This document shows, piece after piece, positions 36,745 through 45,207 of a DNA stretch of 64,000 nt; the first letter of the stretch is position 1, and the number at the start of each line of letters is the position of its first letter. The position numbers and the translations under genes were made by a program. The notes below the pieces were generated by a model. It worked only from the letters and a program-made list of their open reading frames with translations, was not told the origin of the DNA and did no database searches. Origin of the DNA: Acidobacteriota bacterium (lineage in GTDB: Bacteria > Acidobacteriota > Thermoanaerobaculia > Multivoradales > Multivoraceae); NCBI GenBank assembly GCA_029263415.1, contig JAJCXN010000009.1:248001-312000 (forward strand), given 5' to 3'.

Positions 36745-37066
36745 ACCTTTGGGCCCCTCTTGCCGGGGGCTAGGGGTGCGCGGAAACGCGCCACAGAACT
36801 GTTGCAAAGAGAGCCCCGTGGCGCGCGTCACGGGGCTCTATTGCGTTTCTGGGGCAAGTGCTGCCGCCCACCCGGTTGCGGCGTGGCCGGAAACAAAGAG
36901 GGCGGTCCATGCGTTCAGGATGCAAGTGCTTGCCCAATTTCGCCGTTGCTAGACTGCGGCTTGTTGATGCAGCTTGATACTAGAACCCTGGCTGCAAAGC
37001 GGGCAGTACATCTTTGGCTTGTTGTCGCTCCTTCTTTTTCACTTCTCGTTGGTGGTGCTTTCACTC
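36745..37066. other. gene-free stretch after ahcY
   Basis: 322 bp holding the ahcY terminator hairpin and the leader of the transglycosylase gene. Open frames through it carry no family signature. If translation of the next gene starts at the upstream TTG 36974, the stretch shortens to 229 bp. Confidence 0.6.
36810..36839 (+). terminator. hairpin terminator after ahcY
   Basis: Perfect 11-bp arms AGAGCCCCGTG / CACGGGGCTCT with an 8-nt loop, 65 nt after the ahcY stop. The following bases ATTGCGTTTCT give only a weak U-tract, so efficiency is uncertain. Confidence 0.65.
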
Positions 37067-38875
37067 GTGACACGACTTCGGTTTCGAATCCCACTTGGCC
37101 TGGCGCTGATCGTCCTCACTGCGACCACTGGATTGCTGGTCGGCGTACCCCAGGTTGCCTTTGCGCAAGGCGGCTATCACCCGGCGGTCAACGAACAGAT
37201 CTTTCCGGTGCCGGTGAGCCTGCGCCCTGCGATTGCCTTCTGGCGAGACATCTTCGCCAAGCACGATGCGCATCACGTGGTGATCCACGATGAACGCGAG
37301 TTGGACCTTGTCTACGATGTGGTCGACGTGTCCGACCTTGTGCTCAGTGGCTTATCGGATGTAGCGCAAGCAAGGGAGAGGACACGACGCGTGAAGGAGG
37401 TTTTAGAACGCACGCGGGCTGCGCTCCGGGTACTTTCTGGCGATCGACGCGCGAAGGCCGCTCAGGAAGATCTTGACCGGATCAAGGAACTAACCCTTGC
37501 GCATGCCGGTGAGTCGAGCGGTGCCCAGGCGAACTGGTATCGCAGCGCACGTGAGCGGGTTCGTTCGCAGAGCGGGTTGCGCGAAGATTTTGCCAACGCC
37601 ATCCAGATCTCTGGCATGTTCATGCCTGGCATCGAAGAGGCCCTTGCGGCTGAGGGACTGCCGGTGGAGATCTCACGGCTGCCGTTTGTCGAGTCCATGT
37701 TCAACTACAAGGCGCGCTCCAAGGTGGGAGCGTCTGGCGCTTGGCAGTTCACGCGCTCAACCGGCAGGCTCTATCTGCGAATCGACTCTGCAGTCGATGA
37801 GCGTTCGGATGTCCTGCTAGCGGCGCATGGTGCCGCTAAGTATCTTCGTGCCAACTACCGTCGAGTGGAGAGCTGGCCCCTAGCACTGACCGGCTACAAC
37901 CACGGCATCGGCGGCATGGTGCGAGCGATGAAACGGTTAGGCACCAAGGACATGGGTGTGATTGCAGATCGCTACAAGAGCCGAACATTCGGCTTTGCGT
38001 CGAGGAACTTCTACGCCGAGTTTGTCGCTGCCGTGGTGGTGTTTGCCGATCGAGACGAACACTTTCCCGGCATTGACCAGTTGCCCCGATTGACCTTCGA
38101 AGTGTTCAGGCCTGATCACTATGTGTCGCTCTTGGACATCGCCGCCATCGCAGAACTACCCAAGGACAAGTTGGTGGAGCTCAACCCAGCGCTGAGTCGA
38201 AGTGTGATCGAGGGTGACTTACTAATTCCAAGTGGTTTTCAGTTGAAGGTCCCGGAAGGTGCACTGACCGAAACTCTCAACGCCTACGGACTGATCCCGG
38301 AAAATCGCAAGCGTACACGGCAACTGGCTCAACGCCACAAGGTCCAACGCGGTGAGACGGTCGGCCAGATCGCGCGCCGTTACGGCACCAGTATCCGCCG
38401 CATTCAAACCGCCAACAACCTGCCACGAGCCGACCGGATCTATGTCGGGCAAGTGCTCGATATCCCGTCCACTGGTCGCAGTTCGGGATGGCAACGCCAA
38501 TTGTCCGGCGAGCAGATCGCTGCACTTAAGAATCCGCCACCAGTCAGGGAACCGGCCCGCGCAGCGGAGGGTGCTCATATTGTCAAGGCTGGTGAATCAC
38601 TGTCCTTGATCGCCGATCGATATGGTGTCTCGATGGACTCTCTAGTACGCATCAACGGCCTACGCTCGCCGGATCGTCTCCGGGTTGGTCAGCGTCTCAA
38701 CCTGGAGGGAGCCGCAAGCAACGGTAGTGAGGCACAACGTCGATACCGAGTCCGGGCTGGCGATACGCTGAGCCGGATCGCCACTGCCTACGACACCACA
38801 GTACGAGCGATCATACAGGCCAACTCGCTCGGCTCGACGGTGCTGTCCATCGGACAATCGCTCATTATCCCTTAG
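37067..38875 (+). CDS. LysM-containing lytic transglycosylase (MltD-like)
   Basis: Envelope enzyme that cleaves peptidoglycan glycan strands. From GTG 37067 (602 aa) the N-terminus is a neat signal peptide, RLRFRIPLGLALIVL with cleavage after AFA before QGG; the in-frame TTG at 36974 would add an odd second hydrophobic segment. A helical region is followed by the SLT domain, with the catalytic Glu in LPVEISRLPFVESMFNYKA, then KVGASGAWQFTRSTG and LTGYNHGIGGM. Three LysM repeats follow (HKVQRGETVGQIARRYG, HIVKAGESLSLIADRYG, YRVRAGDTLSRIATAYD), which bind glycan chains. Domain order equals MltD of E. coli. The stop is immediately followed by the Nudix ATG. Confidence 0.92.
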   Translation: MTRLRFRIPLGLALIVLTATTGLLVGVPQVAFAQGGYHPAVNEQIFPVPVSLRPAIAFWRDIFAKHDAHHVVIHDERELDLVYDVVDVSDLVLSGLSDVAQARERTRRVKEVLERTRAALRVLSGDRRAKAAQEDLDRIKELTLAHAGESSGAQANWYRSARERVRSQSGLREDFANAIQISGMFMPGIEEALAAEGLPVEISRLPFVESMFNYKARSKVGASGAWQFTRSTGRLYLRIDSAVDERSDVLLAAHGAAKYLRANYRRVESWPLALTGYNHGIGGMVRAMKRLGTKDMGVIADRYKSRTFGFASRNFYAEFVAAVVVFADRDEHFPGIDQLPRLTFEVFRPDHYVSLLDIAAIAELPKDKLVELNPALSRSVIEGDLLIPSGFQLKVPEGALTETLNAYGLIPENRKRTRQLAQRHKVQRGETVGQIARRYGTSIRRIQTANNLPRADRIYVGQVLDIPSTGRSSGWQRQLSGEQIAALKNPPPVREPARAAEGAHIVKAGESLSLIADRYGVSMDSLVRINGLRSPDRLRVGQRLNLEGAASNGSEAQRRYRVRAGDTLSRIATAYDTTVRAIIQANSLGSTVLSIGQSLIIP

Positions 38876-39538
38876 ATGACCAGCCCGCACTCTCCGGCTG
38901 ACTTCGTCGATCTCGAACGCAGGGTGATCGAGCGGCTGCTGCGCGAACTCGCTGAGCCCGAGGATAGGACTCCGAGCGGTCGTAACGTGCAACCGCAGGC
39001 TCTACGAGCTGCAGCCGTGGTGCTGGTGCTGTGCCCCAACGAGGTTGGCAAGAGTAGTTTCGTGCTGACCCGCCGGTCGGCTGACCTGAGACACCACCCG
39101 GGGCAGTGGGCGCTCCCCGGTGGGGGCCTCGAGCCGGGGGAGTCAGCGATCGAAGCTGGGCTTCGCGAGTTGAAGGAGGAGGTTGGCCTGCACCTCACCG
39201 AAGCTTCTGTTCTTGGTGTTCTTGACGATTTCGTCACTCGTTCAGGGTTCCGCATGACGCCAATCGTTTGTTGGTGCGAGCAGACGCCAGTACTCGAACC
39301 CGATCCTGATGAAGTCGCATCTGTGCACCTAGTATGCCTATCGGAGTTCGACGTCCCGGAAGTCCCGCTGCTGAGGTCCATCCCAGAGAGCGATCAGCCG
39401 GTGTTGTCACTGCCTGTTCGAGGAATGAAAATTCACGCGCCCACAGCTGCGATCGTCTATCAACTGTTTGAGCTGGTGTTTCGGCGCAAACTAGTGCGGG
39501 TCGCACACTTTGAACAGCCGGTGTTCGCATGGCGCTGA
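38876..39538 (+). CDS. Nudix hydrolase, CoA pyrophosphatase-like (NudL type)
   Basis: 220-aa hydrolase of nucleoside diphosphate derivatives. The Nudix box reads G-x5-E-x7-RELKEEVGL within [20 protein letters not shown], preceded by [20 protein letters not shown], which corresponds to the UPF0035 motif that marks CoA and peroxisomal-type NudL/NUDT7 enzymes. Coenzyme A or acyl-CoA is therefore the likely substrate, though this rests on the motif alone. ATG 38876 directly abuts the previous stop. Its 3' end overlaps the next gene by 10 nt, so a four-gene run to rsmD is probable. Confidence 0.9.
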   Translation: MTSPHSPADFVDLERRVIERLLRELAEPEDRTPSGRNVQPQALRAAAVVLVLCPNEVGKSSFVLTRRSADLRHHPGQWALPGGGLEPGESAIEAGLRELKEEVGLHLTEASVLGVLDDFVTRSGFRMTPIVCWCEQTPVLEPDPDEVASVHLVCLSEFDVPEVPLLRSIPESDQPVLSLPVRGMKIHAPTAAIVYQLFELVFRRKLVRVAHFEQPVFAWR

Positions 39539-40254
39539 GAGCGGCGCTGCCCGTCCTAGTGCTAGCGCTGTTGAGTGCGCTGGCCGGATCGAATGCCGCG
39601 AGCCAGGTGCGCTTTCGCAGCGACGAACTCGTGAGTGCTGAGCGCGCTGCGCAGCGTGAAGAAATCTTGGGGCGTGACGTAGAGGTCTTTCGCCTGGACT
39701 GCCGCAACGCACGCTTTCGGCGCGAGATCAGCCTGTTTGGCAACGGCACCTTACGTGTGCGTGAAGGCGCGGTGGAAGCACCGGAGATGTGGCTGGGCGA
39801 GCTGGACAGAGCCACTACCTCCGGTCTGATCGAACGGCTGCAGGGCCCAGACCTAGCGGATGTGGAAACCAACTCGCGCACCGTCGTAGGAGATTGGGTG
39901 GAGACTTGCAATTTCTTCTTGAGCTTGCCGGGTGAAGCATCCCGAGACTTTCAGTTCGAACGCCTGGACGCGCTGGAGCTCCCATTGCAAAAGGCACTTA
40001 GTGTTGCTATCACGGCACTAGGAATGGTTGATCGTAGTGTGCCTTCCGAGGCCCGCGACCGACTGAGTGCTCGGTATACGCCGCTCTTAGGGGATGTCTT
40101 AGTGAGCGACGACGGTCGCGAGTTCCGTGTCTCCGGTTTTGCCAGCCAGCGGACGGTGGTGGAGATGACAGGCGTGGATCAACCGGTGCTTCGGTTCTAC
40201 GCGGTGGCCGATCTCGGTAAGTACTTCGTAAGCCTCAAGGAGCCGAGGCGCTGA
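39529..40254 (+). CDS. secreted protein of unknown function
   Basis: 241-aa protein starting within the last codons of the Nudix gene. It has a clear signal peptide, [21 protein letters not shown], with cleavage after SNA. The mature part is charged and alternates strand and helix; two Cys (CRNARF near 64 and CNFFLSL near 127) could pair. Segments such as [14 protein letters not shown] and [16 protein letters not shown] suggest a compact beta-rich domain. No family recognised. Its place between the Nudix gene and rsmD appears to be operon position rather than shared function. Confidence 0.72.
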   Translation: MALRAALPVLVLALLSALAGSNAASQVRFRSDELVSAERAAQREEILGRDVEVFRLDCRNARFRREISLFGNGTLRVREGAVEAPEMWLGELDRATTSGLIERLQGPDLADVETNSRTVVGDWVETCNFFLSLPGEASRDFQFERLDALELPLQKALSVAITALGMVDRSVPSEARDRLSARYTPLLGDVLVSDDGREFRVSGFASQRTVVEMTGVDQPVLRFYAVADLGKYFVSLKEPRR

Positions 40255-40259
40255 GCCGA

Positions 40260-40805
40260 TTGAGGGTCACGGGTGGCCGGTTTCGGGGGCGCCTGGTCAG
40301 CGGCGCGCCGAAGACCAGGCCCACCCAAGATCGCGTGCGCGAGGCATTGTTCTCTCGCTGGCAGAGCCGTGTGTCCGATGCCACGGTGCTTGAACTCTTT
40401 TGCGGCTGCGGCCTCGTCTCGATCGAAGCCCTGAGCAGAGGTGCTCGTTGGGCTTTCCTGGTGGATCAGTCGGCGGCCTCATTAGCGGTCGCTCGAAGCA
40501 ACTTCGATGGTCTCGACCTGAAGCAGAACTCGACCAAAGCGGAGCTGCCAAAAGAGATCGATCGGCTCCCTGACGCCTGGCCCGCCAAGTTCGACTTGAT
40601 CTTTGCCGACCCGCCGTACGGGTTCACGAGCCTTGCCGCGTTGGTGGACGCCGCTGCAACTCGGCTGAGCATCGATGGAGAGATGGTGATCGAGCACGGC
40701 CGTCGCGATCCGATTGACGGCACTGATACCGTCGAGTTGTGGGATCAACGGCGTTACGGTGAAACGGTTCTGAGTTTCTTCCGAGTACCTGCAGTGCCTC
40801 GATGA
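40260..40805 (+). CDS. rsmD: 16S rRNA (guanine966-N2)-methyltransferase
   Basis: SAM-dependent methyltransferase that modifies G966 of 16S rRNA. 181 aa, TTG start after an AGGAGCCGAGG ribosome site. Seen: the RsmD N-terminal block RVTGGRFRGRLVSGAP and TRPTQDRVREALFSRW, SAM motif I VLELFCGCGLVSIEALSRGA, and the catalytic ADPPYGF motif (D/N-PPY). The C-terminal MVIEHGRRD is also typical. Length is slightly under the E. coli enzyme. It converges with rex, 73 bp apart. Confidence 0.93.
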   Translation: MRVTGGRFRGRLVSGAPKTRPTQDRVREALFSRWQSRVSDATVLELFCGCGLVSIEALSRGARWAFLVDQSAASLAVARSNFDGLDLKQNSTKAELPKEIDRLPDAWPAKFDLIFADPPYGFTSLAALVDAAATRLSIDGEMVIEHGRRDPIDGTDTVELWDQRRYGETVLSFFRVPAVPR

Positions 40806-40815
40806 GGTTGGTATG

Positions 40816-40843
40816 GTGATCCAGAGGCCGTGATCCAGAGGCC
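40816..40843. repeat. 14-bp tandem duplication between rsmD and rex
   Basis: GTGATCCAGAGGCC occurs twice in direct succession, in the 73-bp gap between the convergent rsmD and rex genes. It looks like a recent slippage duplication; no hairpin with a T-run is seen here. Confidence 0.8.
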
Positions 40844-40878
40844 GGTTTGAGCCAGAATCCAGTTTAGGGGAGAGGACC

Positions 40879-41511
40879 TCAGCTCGGATCCCTACGAAAG
40901 AAGGCGAGTTCCTCGAGGAAGACCCGAAAGTCGACATTCTTCACGCGCACATCGGAGCGGTGGGGGAGTTGCACAGCCGCAAAATTGAGGATGGAACGGA
41001 TCCCCGAGGCGACAAGCCGTTCGTAGCACTGAGTCGCGGCTTCCGGCGGAATAGTGAGCACACCCATTTCGATGCCGGCGCTCTCGACAACTGTCTCCAG
41101 CGCTTCGAGTGGCTGAACTGTGATGTCGCCCACCTGCTTGCCCACTCGCTCAGGGTCGGCGTCAACCCCGGCGACGACCCGAAAGCTCGAATCATTGAAC
41201 CCCAGGAAAGAGCACAGTGCGCTTCCCAGATTACCGATGCCGACAACCACCAGGTTGTGCTGAGCATTGAGTCCCAGAAGTTCGTGCAAGTGCGCGCCGA
41301 GACTCTCGACGTCGTAGCCAACGCCACGAACTCCGAACTCTCCGAAGTGAGCGAGGTCCTTGCGGATCTGCGCAGGGGAGAGTTCAAACCGATCGGCGAG
41401 TGCGCCGGACGAGACCTTGGTCTCGCCCTCAGCCTCTAGGATCCGCAAGCAACGGAGGTAAACCGACAAACGGTTGAGCGTGAGGGGTGAGATGTCTGGG
41501 ATGAGACTCAC
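40879..41511 (-). CDS. rex: redox-sensing transcriptional repressor Rex
   Basis: NADH/NAD-responsive repressor of respiratory and fermentative genes. The 210-aa protein from GTG 41511 has the winged-helix part TLNRLSVYLRCLRIL, VSSGALADRFELSPAQIRKDLAHFGEFGVRGVGY, and the Rossmann domain NLVVVGIGNLGSALCSFLGF, ending in the swapped C-terminal helix NVDFRVFLEELAF. A longer open frame to 41622 is not coding: its first 28 residues are the translated tRNA-Leu gene. The start is 30 nt after the tRNA CCA end, so rex probably shares the tRNA transcript. No Rex operator was recognised in the immediate area. Confidence 0.94.
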   Translation of the reverse strand: MSLIPDISPLTLNRLSVYLRCLRILEAEGETKVSSGALADRFELSPAQIRKDLAHFGEFGVRGVGYDVESLGAHLHELLGLNAQHNLVVVGIGNLGSALCSFLGFNDSSFRVVAGVDADPERVGKQVGDITVQPLEALETVVESAGIEMGVLTIPPEAATQCYERLVASGIRSILNFAAVQLPHRSDVRVKNVDFRVFLEELAFFRRDPS

Positions 41512-41541
41512 GCGCCGTGTGCCTTCTCGATATGAGTTCGA

Positions 41542-41628
<87 letters not shown>

Positions 41629-41633
41629 GTGGT

Positions 41634-41662
41634 CCGTCGATGGGCAATTTGCCCGCCGACGG
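41634..41662. promoter_or_regulatory. large interrupted palindrome at the start of the tRNA-Leu transcript
   Basis: Outer arms CCGTCG / CGACGG and inner arms GGGCAA / TTGCCC are separated by AT, T and GC mismatched bases. It lies between the tRNA 5' end and its -10 element, so it covers the start point and the 5' leader. It may be an operator or a leader hairpin processed by RNases. Confidence 0.55.
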
Positions 41663-41692
41663 ATTGTAGGGAGCGATAAGGTCTACTGTCAA
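41663..41692 (-). promoter_or_regulatory. promoter of tRNA-Leu and rex
   Basis: On the minus strand TTGACA (41692-41687) and TACAAT (41668-41663) are 18 bp apart. This near-consensus pair lies 34 bp before the tRNA and is the only clear promoter upstream of rex. Confidence 0.75.
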
Positions 41693-41819
41693 TGACGGTG
41701 AGTGCAGTTCTGGCTGTTCCTGTAGTTTTCTCGCCTGCAGGGTCTGAGTTCGTTCAACCGGTGGAAGCCCATCCGGTGATCGAGCGCTCGACTAAGAAAC
41801 TAACTAGGAATTTCAAAAA

Positions 41820-44510
41820 TTGGATAGACGACGCAGCGGCACAGACCGCGAGCGGCGCACGGTGCCTTCGGACACCTTGCAGAATCACCGGCTCAGACCG
41901 TGGGTCTCAAGCCGTCTTCGATCATTGATCGAGGCCACAGACCACGCGGGCAGCACCAGTGATGCTCTGCGCGACGTATTGATGGCCGAGGGAAAGGTCG
42001 CTGGGGAGTCGGGCGACGACCTTAAGTCTGTGAGCGCTCTCGTGCCGGCATCTCTGGAGGCTATGGAAGCTGGCGGGCACGCCGTGTTGCGCAACGGCCA
42101 GTGGCAGGCACCGAGCGCTCTCGGTTTGAGACGCGGACGAGTAGAAAGAACGGGGGCTCGGTTCTTTCGCATTCGAGATCTCACCGCCGGGCCTGGCAGC
42201 TTCTACGACATCGATGCGCGACGGCTCGCGGGGGCGGGTCAGGGCGACGTCGTCCTATTCGCAGCACGCGACGCTCGCACGAGCGCGCGGTCGCGGCGCG
42301 ATGACACAAGATCTCGGGACCGAGGGGCCTTGGGCACTGCCCGCGTGGATCGCGTTGTCGAGCAGCGTGGCAGCCGATGGGTTGGCTTGCTTCGCGACGG
42401 TGACTACGGCATCCAGTTCCAGCCCTTTGACCATCGCCTCCGCTTTGACGCCCGGGACCTCAACCTGCGCTCAGTCCTTAAGGACAAAGCGATGCTTGGC
42501 GCAGACTACGGCGAGGGAATCTACGTTTCGCTCGAGGTGGAAGCAGGAGGGACTGAAGCGGGCGGGCGGTCTCAAGATCGTGGCTCGAAGAGGGGCCAGC
42601 GAGGCGGTCGCGAGCATCGTGGTCGCGGATCTCGCGAGCAGCAGCGCGGACGCGACGGTGGGGCCGGAGCCACCCGAGCCACCGGCGTTCGCATCATCGG
42701 ATCGCCCTCCGAGCCAAATATTGAAACCGCAGTCGTGCTCGCTCATGCGGGCATTAGTGACCACTGGCCCGCGGCGGTCCGAGCGGAAGAGAAACAATGG
42801 GTCGATGCTGACAATGCTGAGCTAGCGAGCGGCACGAGCGCTGACGGCAAGGCGTCTAAGTCGGATCGTCGCGACCTGCGCGACCTGGTGACCTTCACCA
42901 TCGATGGCGCTACCGCACGCGACTTTGACGACGCACTCAGTATTGAGCCAGCGGAGAACGGTGTGCGCCTGTGGGTGCACATCGCCGACGTCTCCCACTA
43001 CGTTCGCCCTGGCAGCGCTTTGGACGATGAAGCACGGGCGCGCGGCACCAGCGTGTACTTTGCCGACCGGGCCATTCATATGCTGCCGAAGGGGCTGAGT
43101 GAGAATCTCTGCTCCTTGAGGCCGGATGTCATTCGTCGAGCGATGACTGTCGAGATGGTGTTCGATCCAACAGGTGCGCGCAGCCAGACCCGGGCCTACC
43201 CAAGTCTCATTCGCAGTGACGCGCGCTTGACCTACAGGCAGGTGGAGGCCCATTTCGAGGGCGAACAACCGATCAAGACAAAGGGCGTTGCAAGTGCTCT
43301 CAGCAGAGCGCAAGCCCTGGCCCGAGACCTGCTCAAGCAGCGCAGCGAGCGCGGCGCGTTTGAGATCGAGCAAGACATCGGTGCGTTCACCATCGGCAAA
43401 GACGGCCAGCCCGAGTCGTACGACAGTACTCCGCGTTTGTTCGCGCATCGCTTGATCGAGGAGTTCATGATTCAAGCGAATGTCGCGGTCGCGGAACTCG
43501 CTGCTGAGCGGTTGGCCAAACGCTCGACCGGATCAGTGGACGCGACGGTGAAGGCGAAGTCACCAGGGAAAGGGAAGGCTAAAGGGAAGGCGAAAGTGAC
43601 GCCGAACGCGAAAGAGACGCAGAAGGGTCTCGACCAGCCACCGACCTTCTTGTTTCGCCGGCACGATCCGCCGAAACCTCAGGCGATGGAAGAGTTGGTC
43701 GAACAGGTGGGAGCTCTTGGAGTCGCATTGCCGGTTGAGGAGATCGAAACGGTCGGAGATCTTGCAGCACTCCTCGAGTCGGTCAAGGACGGTCCAATCC
43801 GCAGCTTTGTTGAGGGCCTGCTTCTGCGGTCACTGAAACGCGCGTTCTACACCCCGTCGACCAGCGAGCACTTTGCCCTCGGGCTAGGGGCCTACTGTCA
43901 CTTCACCTCCCCGATCCGACGCTACCCAGACCTCGTCAACCATCGCTTCTTGAAGGTCGTGCTGTTTGGCGATGAGGTCCATTCGCCAACCGGCGGCCAT
44001 CACGTTGGAGAGGAAGAACTCGCGGAGGCAGTGAGCGATCTCGAACGGCGCGCCGAGCAAGCCGAGCGGGAACAGTTCCGCTGGCGCATGGTGCGTTGGC
44101 TCATGCACCGTGAGGGCGAAGCACTACCGGTGACGGTCAGCGCTGTGCAACCCTTCGGCATGTTCGTCATGCTGAGCGGTCTTGGGATCGACGGCCTGAT
44201 CCCATTCGAGGACGTCCCTGGAGGCGAGATCGAGATCTTGACCGAGGGGGTCGAGGTTGTGGTGCACAACACAGGACAAAAGAGCCAGCGGTATCGGTTG
44301 GGTGACTCTTTGGATGCCGTGCTAGTCAAAGCGGACGATGACCGCCGTCAGTTGCTTCTCTCCCTCGATGCGCCGGTCCGCGCTCCAAAGAGACGGGCTG
44401 CTGACGGAGCCCGGGCTACCCCAGGCCGGGATGGCCAAGAGCAGGCTAGCCAAGAGCGGAAGAACCGAGGGCGTGCAAAGTCGTCACGGCGCCGCCGAAC
44501 AGGTCGCTAG
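41820..44510 (+). CDS. rnr: ribonuclease R
   Basis: Processive 3'-5' exoribonuclease that degrades structured RNA. 896 aa from TTG 41820, with AGGA about 10 nt ahead. Order: helix-turn-helix-like N-terminus, cold-shock-type domains, an RNB catalytic domain and a C-terminal S1 domain (EALPVTVSAVQPFGMFVML). The active site is IDGATARDFDDAL (about residues 360-372) with all acidic residues present, followed by VHIADVSHYVRPGSALDDEA and FADRAIHMLPKGLSENLCS. Two unusual insertions are seen: an Arg/Gly/Gln-rich tract near residue 250-285 and a Lys-rich tract (KGKAKGKAK) near 580-600 inside the RNB domain. These probably add RNA binding. Divergent from tRNA-Leu. Confidence 0.94.
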   Translation: MDRRRSGTDRERRTVPSDTLQNHRLRPWVSSRLRSLIEATDHAGSTSDALRDVLMAEGKVAGESGDDLKSVSALVPASLEAMEAGGHAVLRNGQWQAPSALGLRRGRVERTGARFFRIRDLTAGPGSFYDIDARRLAGAGQGDVVLFAARDARTSARSRRDDTRSRDRGALGTARVDRVVEQRGSRWVGLLRDGDYGIQFQPFDHRLRFDARDLNLRSVLKDKAMLGADYGEGIYVSLEVEAGGTEAGGRSQDRGSKRGQRGGREHRGRGSREQQRGRDGGAGATRATGVRIIGSPSEPNIETAVVLAHAGISDHWPAAVRAEEKQWVDADNAELASGTSADGKASKSDRRDLRDLVTFTIDGATARDFDDALSIEPAENGVRLWVHIADVSHYVRPGSALDDEARARGTSVYFADRAIHMLPKGLSENLCSLRPDVIRRAMTVEMVFDPTGARSQTRAYPSLIRSDARLTYRQVEAHFEGEQPIKTKGVASALSRAQALARDLLKQRSERGAFEIEQDIGAFTIGKDGQPESYDSTPRLFAHRLIEEFMIQANVAVAELAAERLAKRSTGSVDATVKAKSPGKGKAKGKAKVTPNAKETQKGLDQPPTFLFRRHDPPKPQAMEELVEQVGALGVALPVEEIETVGDLAALLESVKDGPIRSFVEGLLLRSLKRAFYTPSTSEHFALGLGAYCHFTSPIRRYPDLVNHRFLKVVLFGDEVHSPTGGHHVGEEELAEAVSDLERRAEQAEREQFRWRMVRWLMHREGEALPVTVSAVQPFGMFVMLSGLGIDGLIPFEDVPGGEIEILTEGVEVVVHNTGQKSQRYRLGDSLDAVLVKADDDRRQLLLSLDAPVRAPKRRAADGARATPGRDGQEQASQERKNRGRAKSSRRRRTGR

Positions 44511-44661
44511 CGCGATCTGGAGGCAGTCAGAGCGCGCTGGTTTGGGAACTGGACAGTGATTGAGGGAGTCCAATTCACTGAGCGGTCGGATAGGCTCCTA
44601 GCGGTCAAGGCCACCGTCTGCGATCTTCAACAACGGTGCAGTTAAGCCCACTCGGAACCCT

Positions 44662-45183
44662 ATGAATAGCTCATCTCGAACTCAGGTCCCCGCGGCTATC
44701 TCACGCGCAGTCTTGTTTCTCATGCTCGCCGCCCTGGTGTCCTTCCAGCTCGCTTGCAGCGCTTCCGACGCCGGGCCTAGCGAGAAAGACCAGCAGGCCA
44801 TCAAAGAGCTCCTAGAGGGCTACCTGCCGAGCATGGCGGAGGCTTATCGTTCGGGCAACGTCGAAGTATTGCGAGACTATGCAGTTGAAAAGGAGCTGGC
44901 GACGCTCTACAAGCGCATCAGCGACTTTATGGAGCAAGAAAACCGAATCGTGTCGTCAGACCTCAAAGGCTTTGAGATCGACGACATCAAGGTGTGGAGA
45001 CACTCCAACGCGGTGGTGAACACGACCGAGATCTGGGACGTTCGAGTGCTAGCTAGCGGCTCAGAGACGGTGCTTTCAGAAGGCCTTGATCAGCGCGACC
45101 AAGTCCGGTATCAGCTCAAGCGAACCGACGAGGGCTGGCGCGTGATCTATCGCGAGCGCGTCCAGACCATTCCTCAGCAATAG
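44662..45183 (+). CDS. small lipoprotein with ARC6/IMS- or NTF2-like domain
   Basis: 173-aa lipoprotein, ATG 44662. The signal peptide AVLFLMLAALVSFQLACSAS has lipobox QLAC near residue 32. The mature part starts with a helix (EKDQQAIKELLEGYLPSMAEAYRSGN), then DIKVWRHSNAVVNTTEIWDVRV and VRYQLKRTDEGWRVIYRE, a pattern typical of NTF2-like folds with a conserved Trp near the end. Function unknown. Der begins 25 bp downstream, and coexpression with it is likely. Confidence 0.78.
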   Translation: MNSSSRTQVPAAISRAVLFLMLAALVSFQLACSASDAGPSEKDQQAIKELLEGYLPSMAEAYRSGNVEVLRDYAVEKELATLYKRISDFMEQENRIVSSDLKGFEIDDIKVWRHSNAVVNTTEIWDVRVLASGSETVLSEGLDQRDQVRYQLKRTDEGWRVIYRERVQTIPQQ

Positions 45184-45207
45184 CTGAGGCACTCGAGGAA
45201 CTTACCC

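Noticed and set aside
36760-37293. 177-aa open frame across the ahcY terminator
   Set aside because: Runs through a hairpin terminator and the transglycosylase leader in a different frame, with no recognisable domain.
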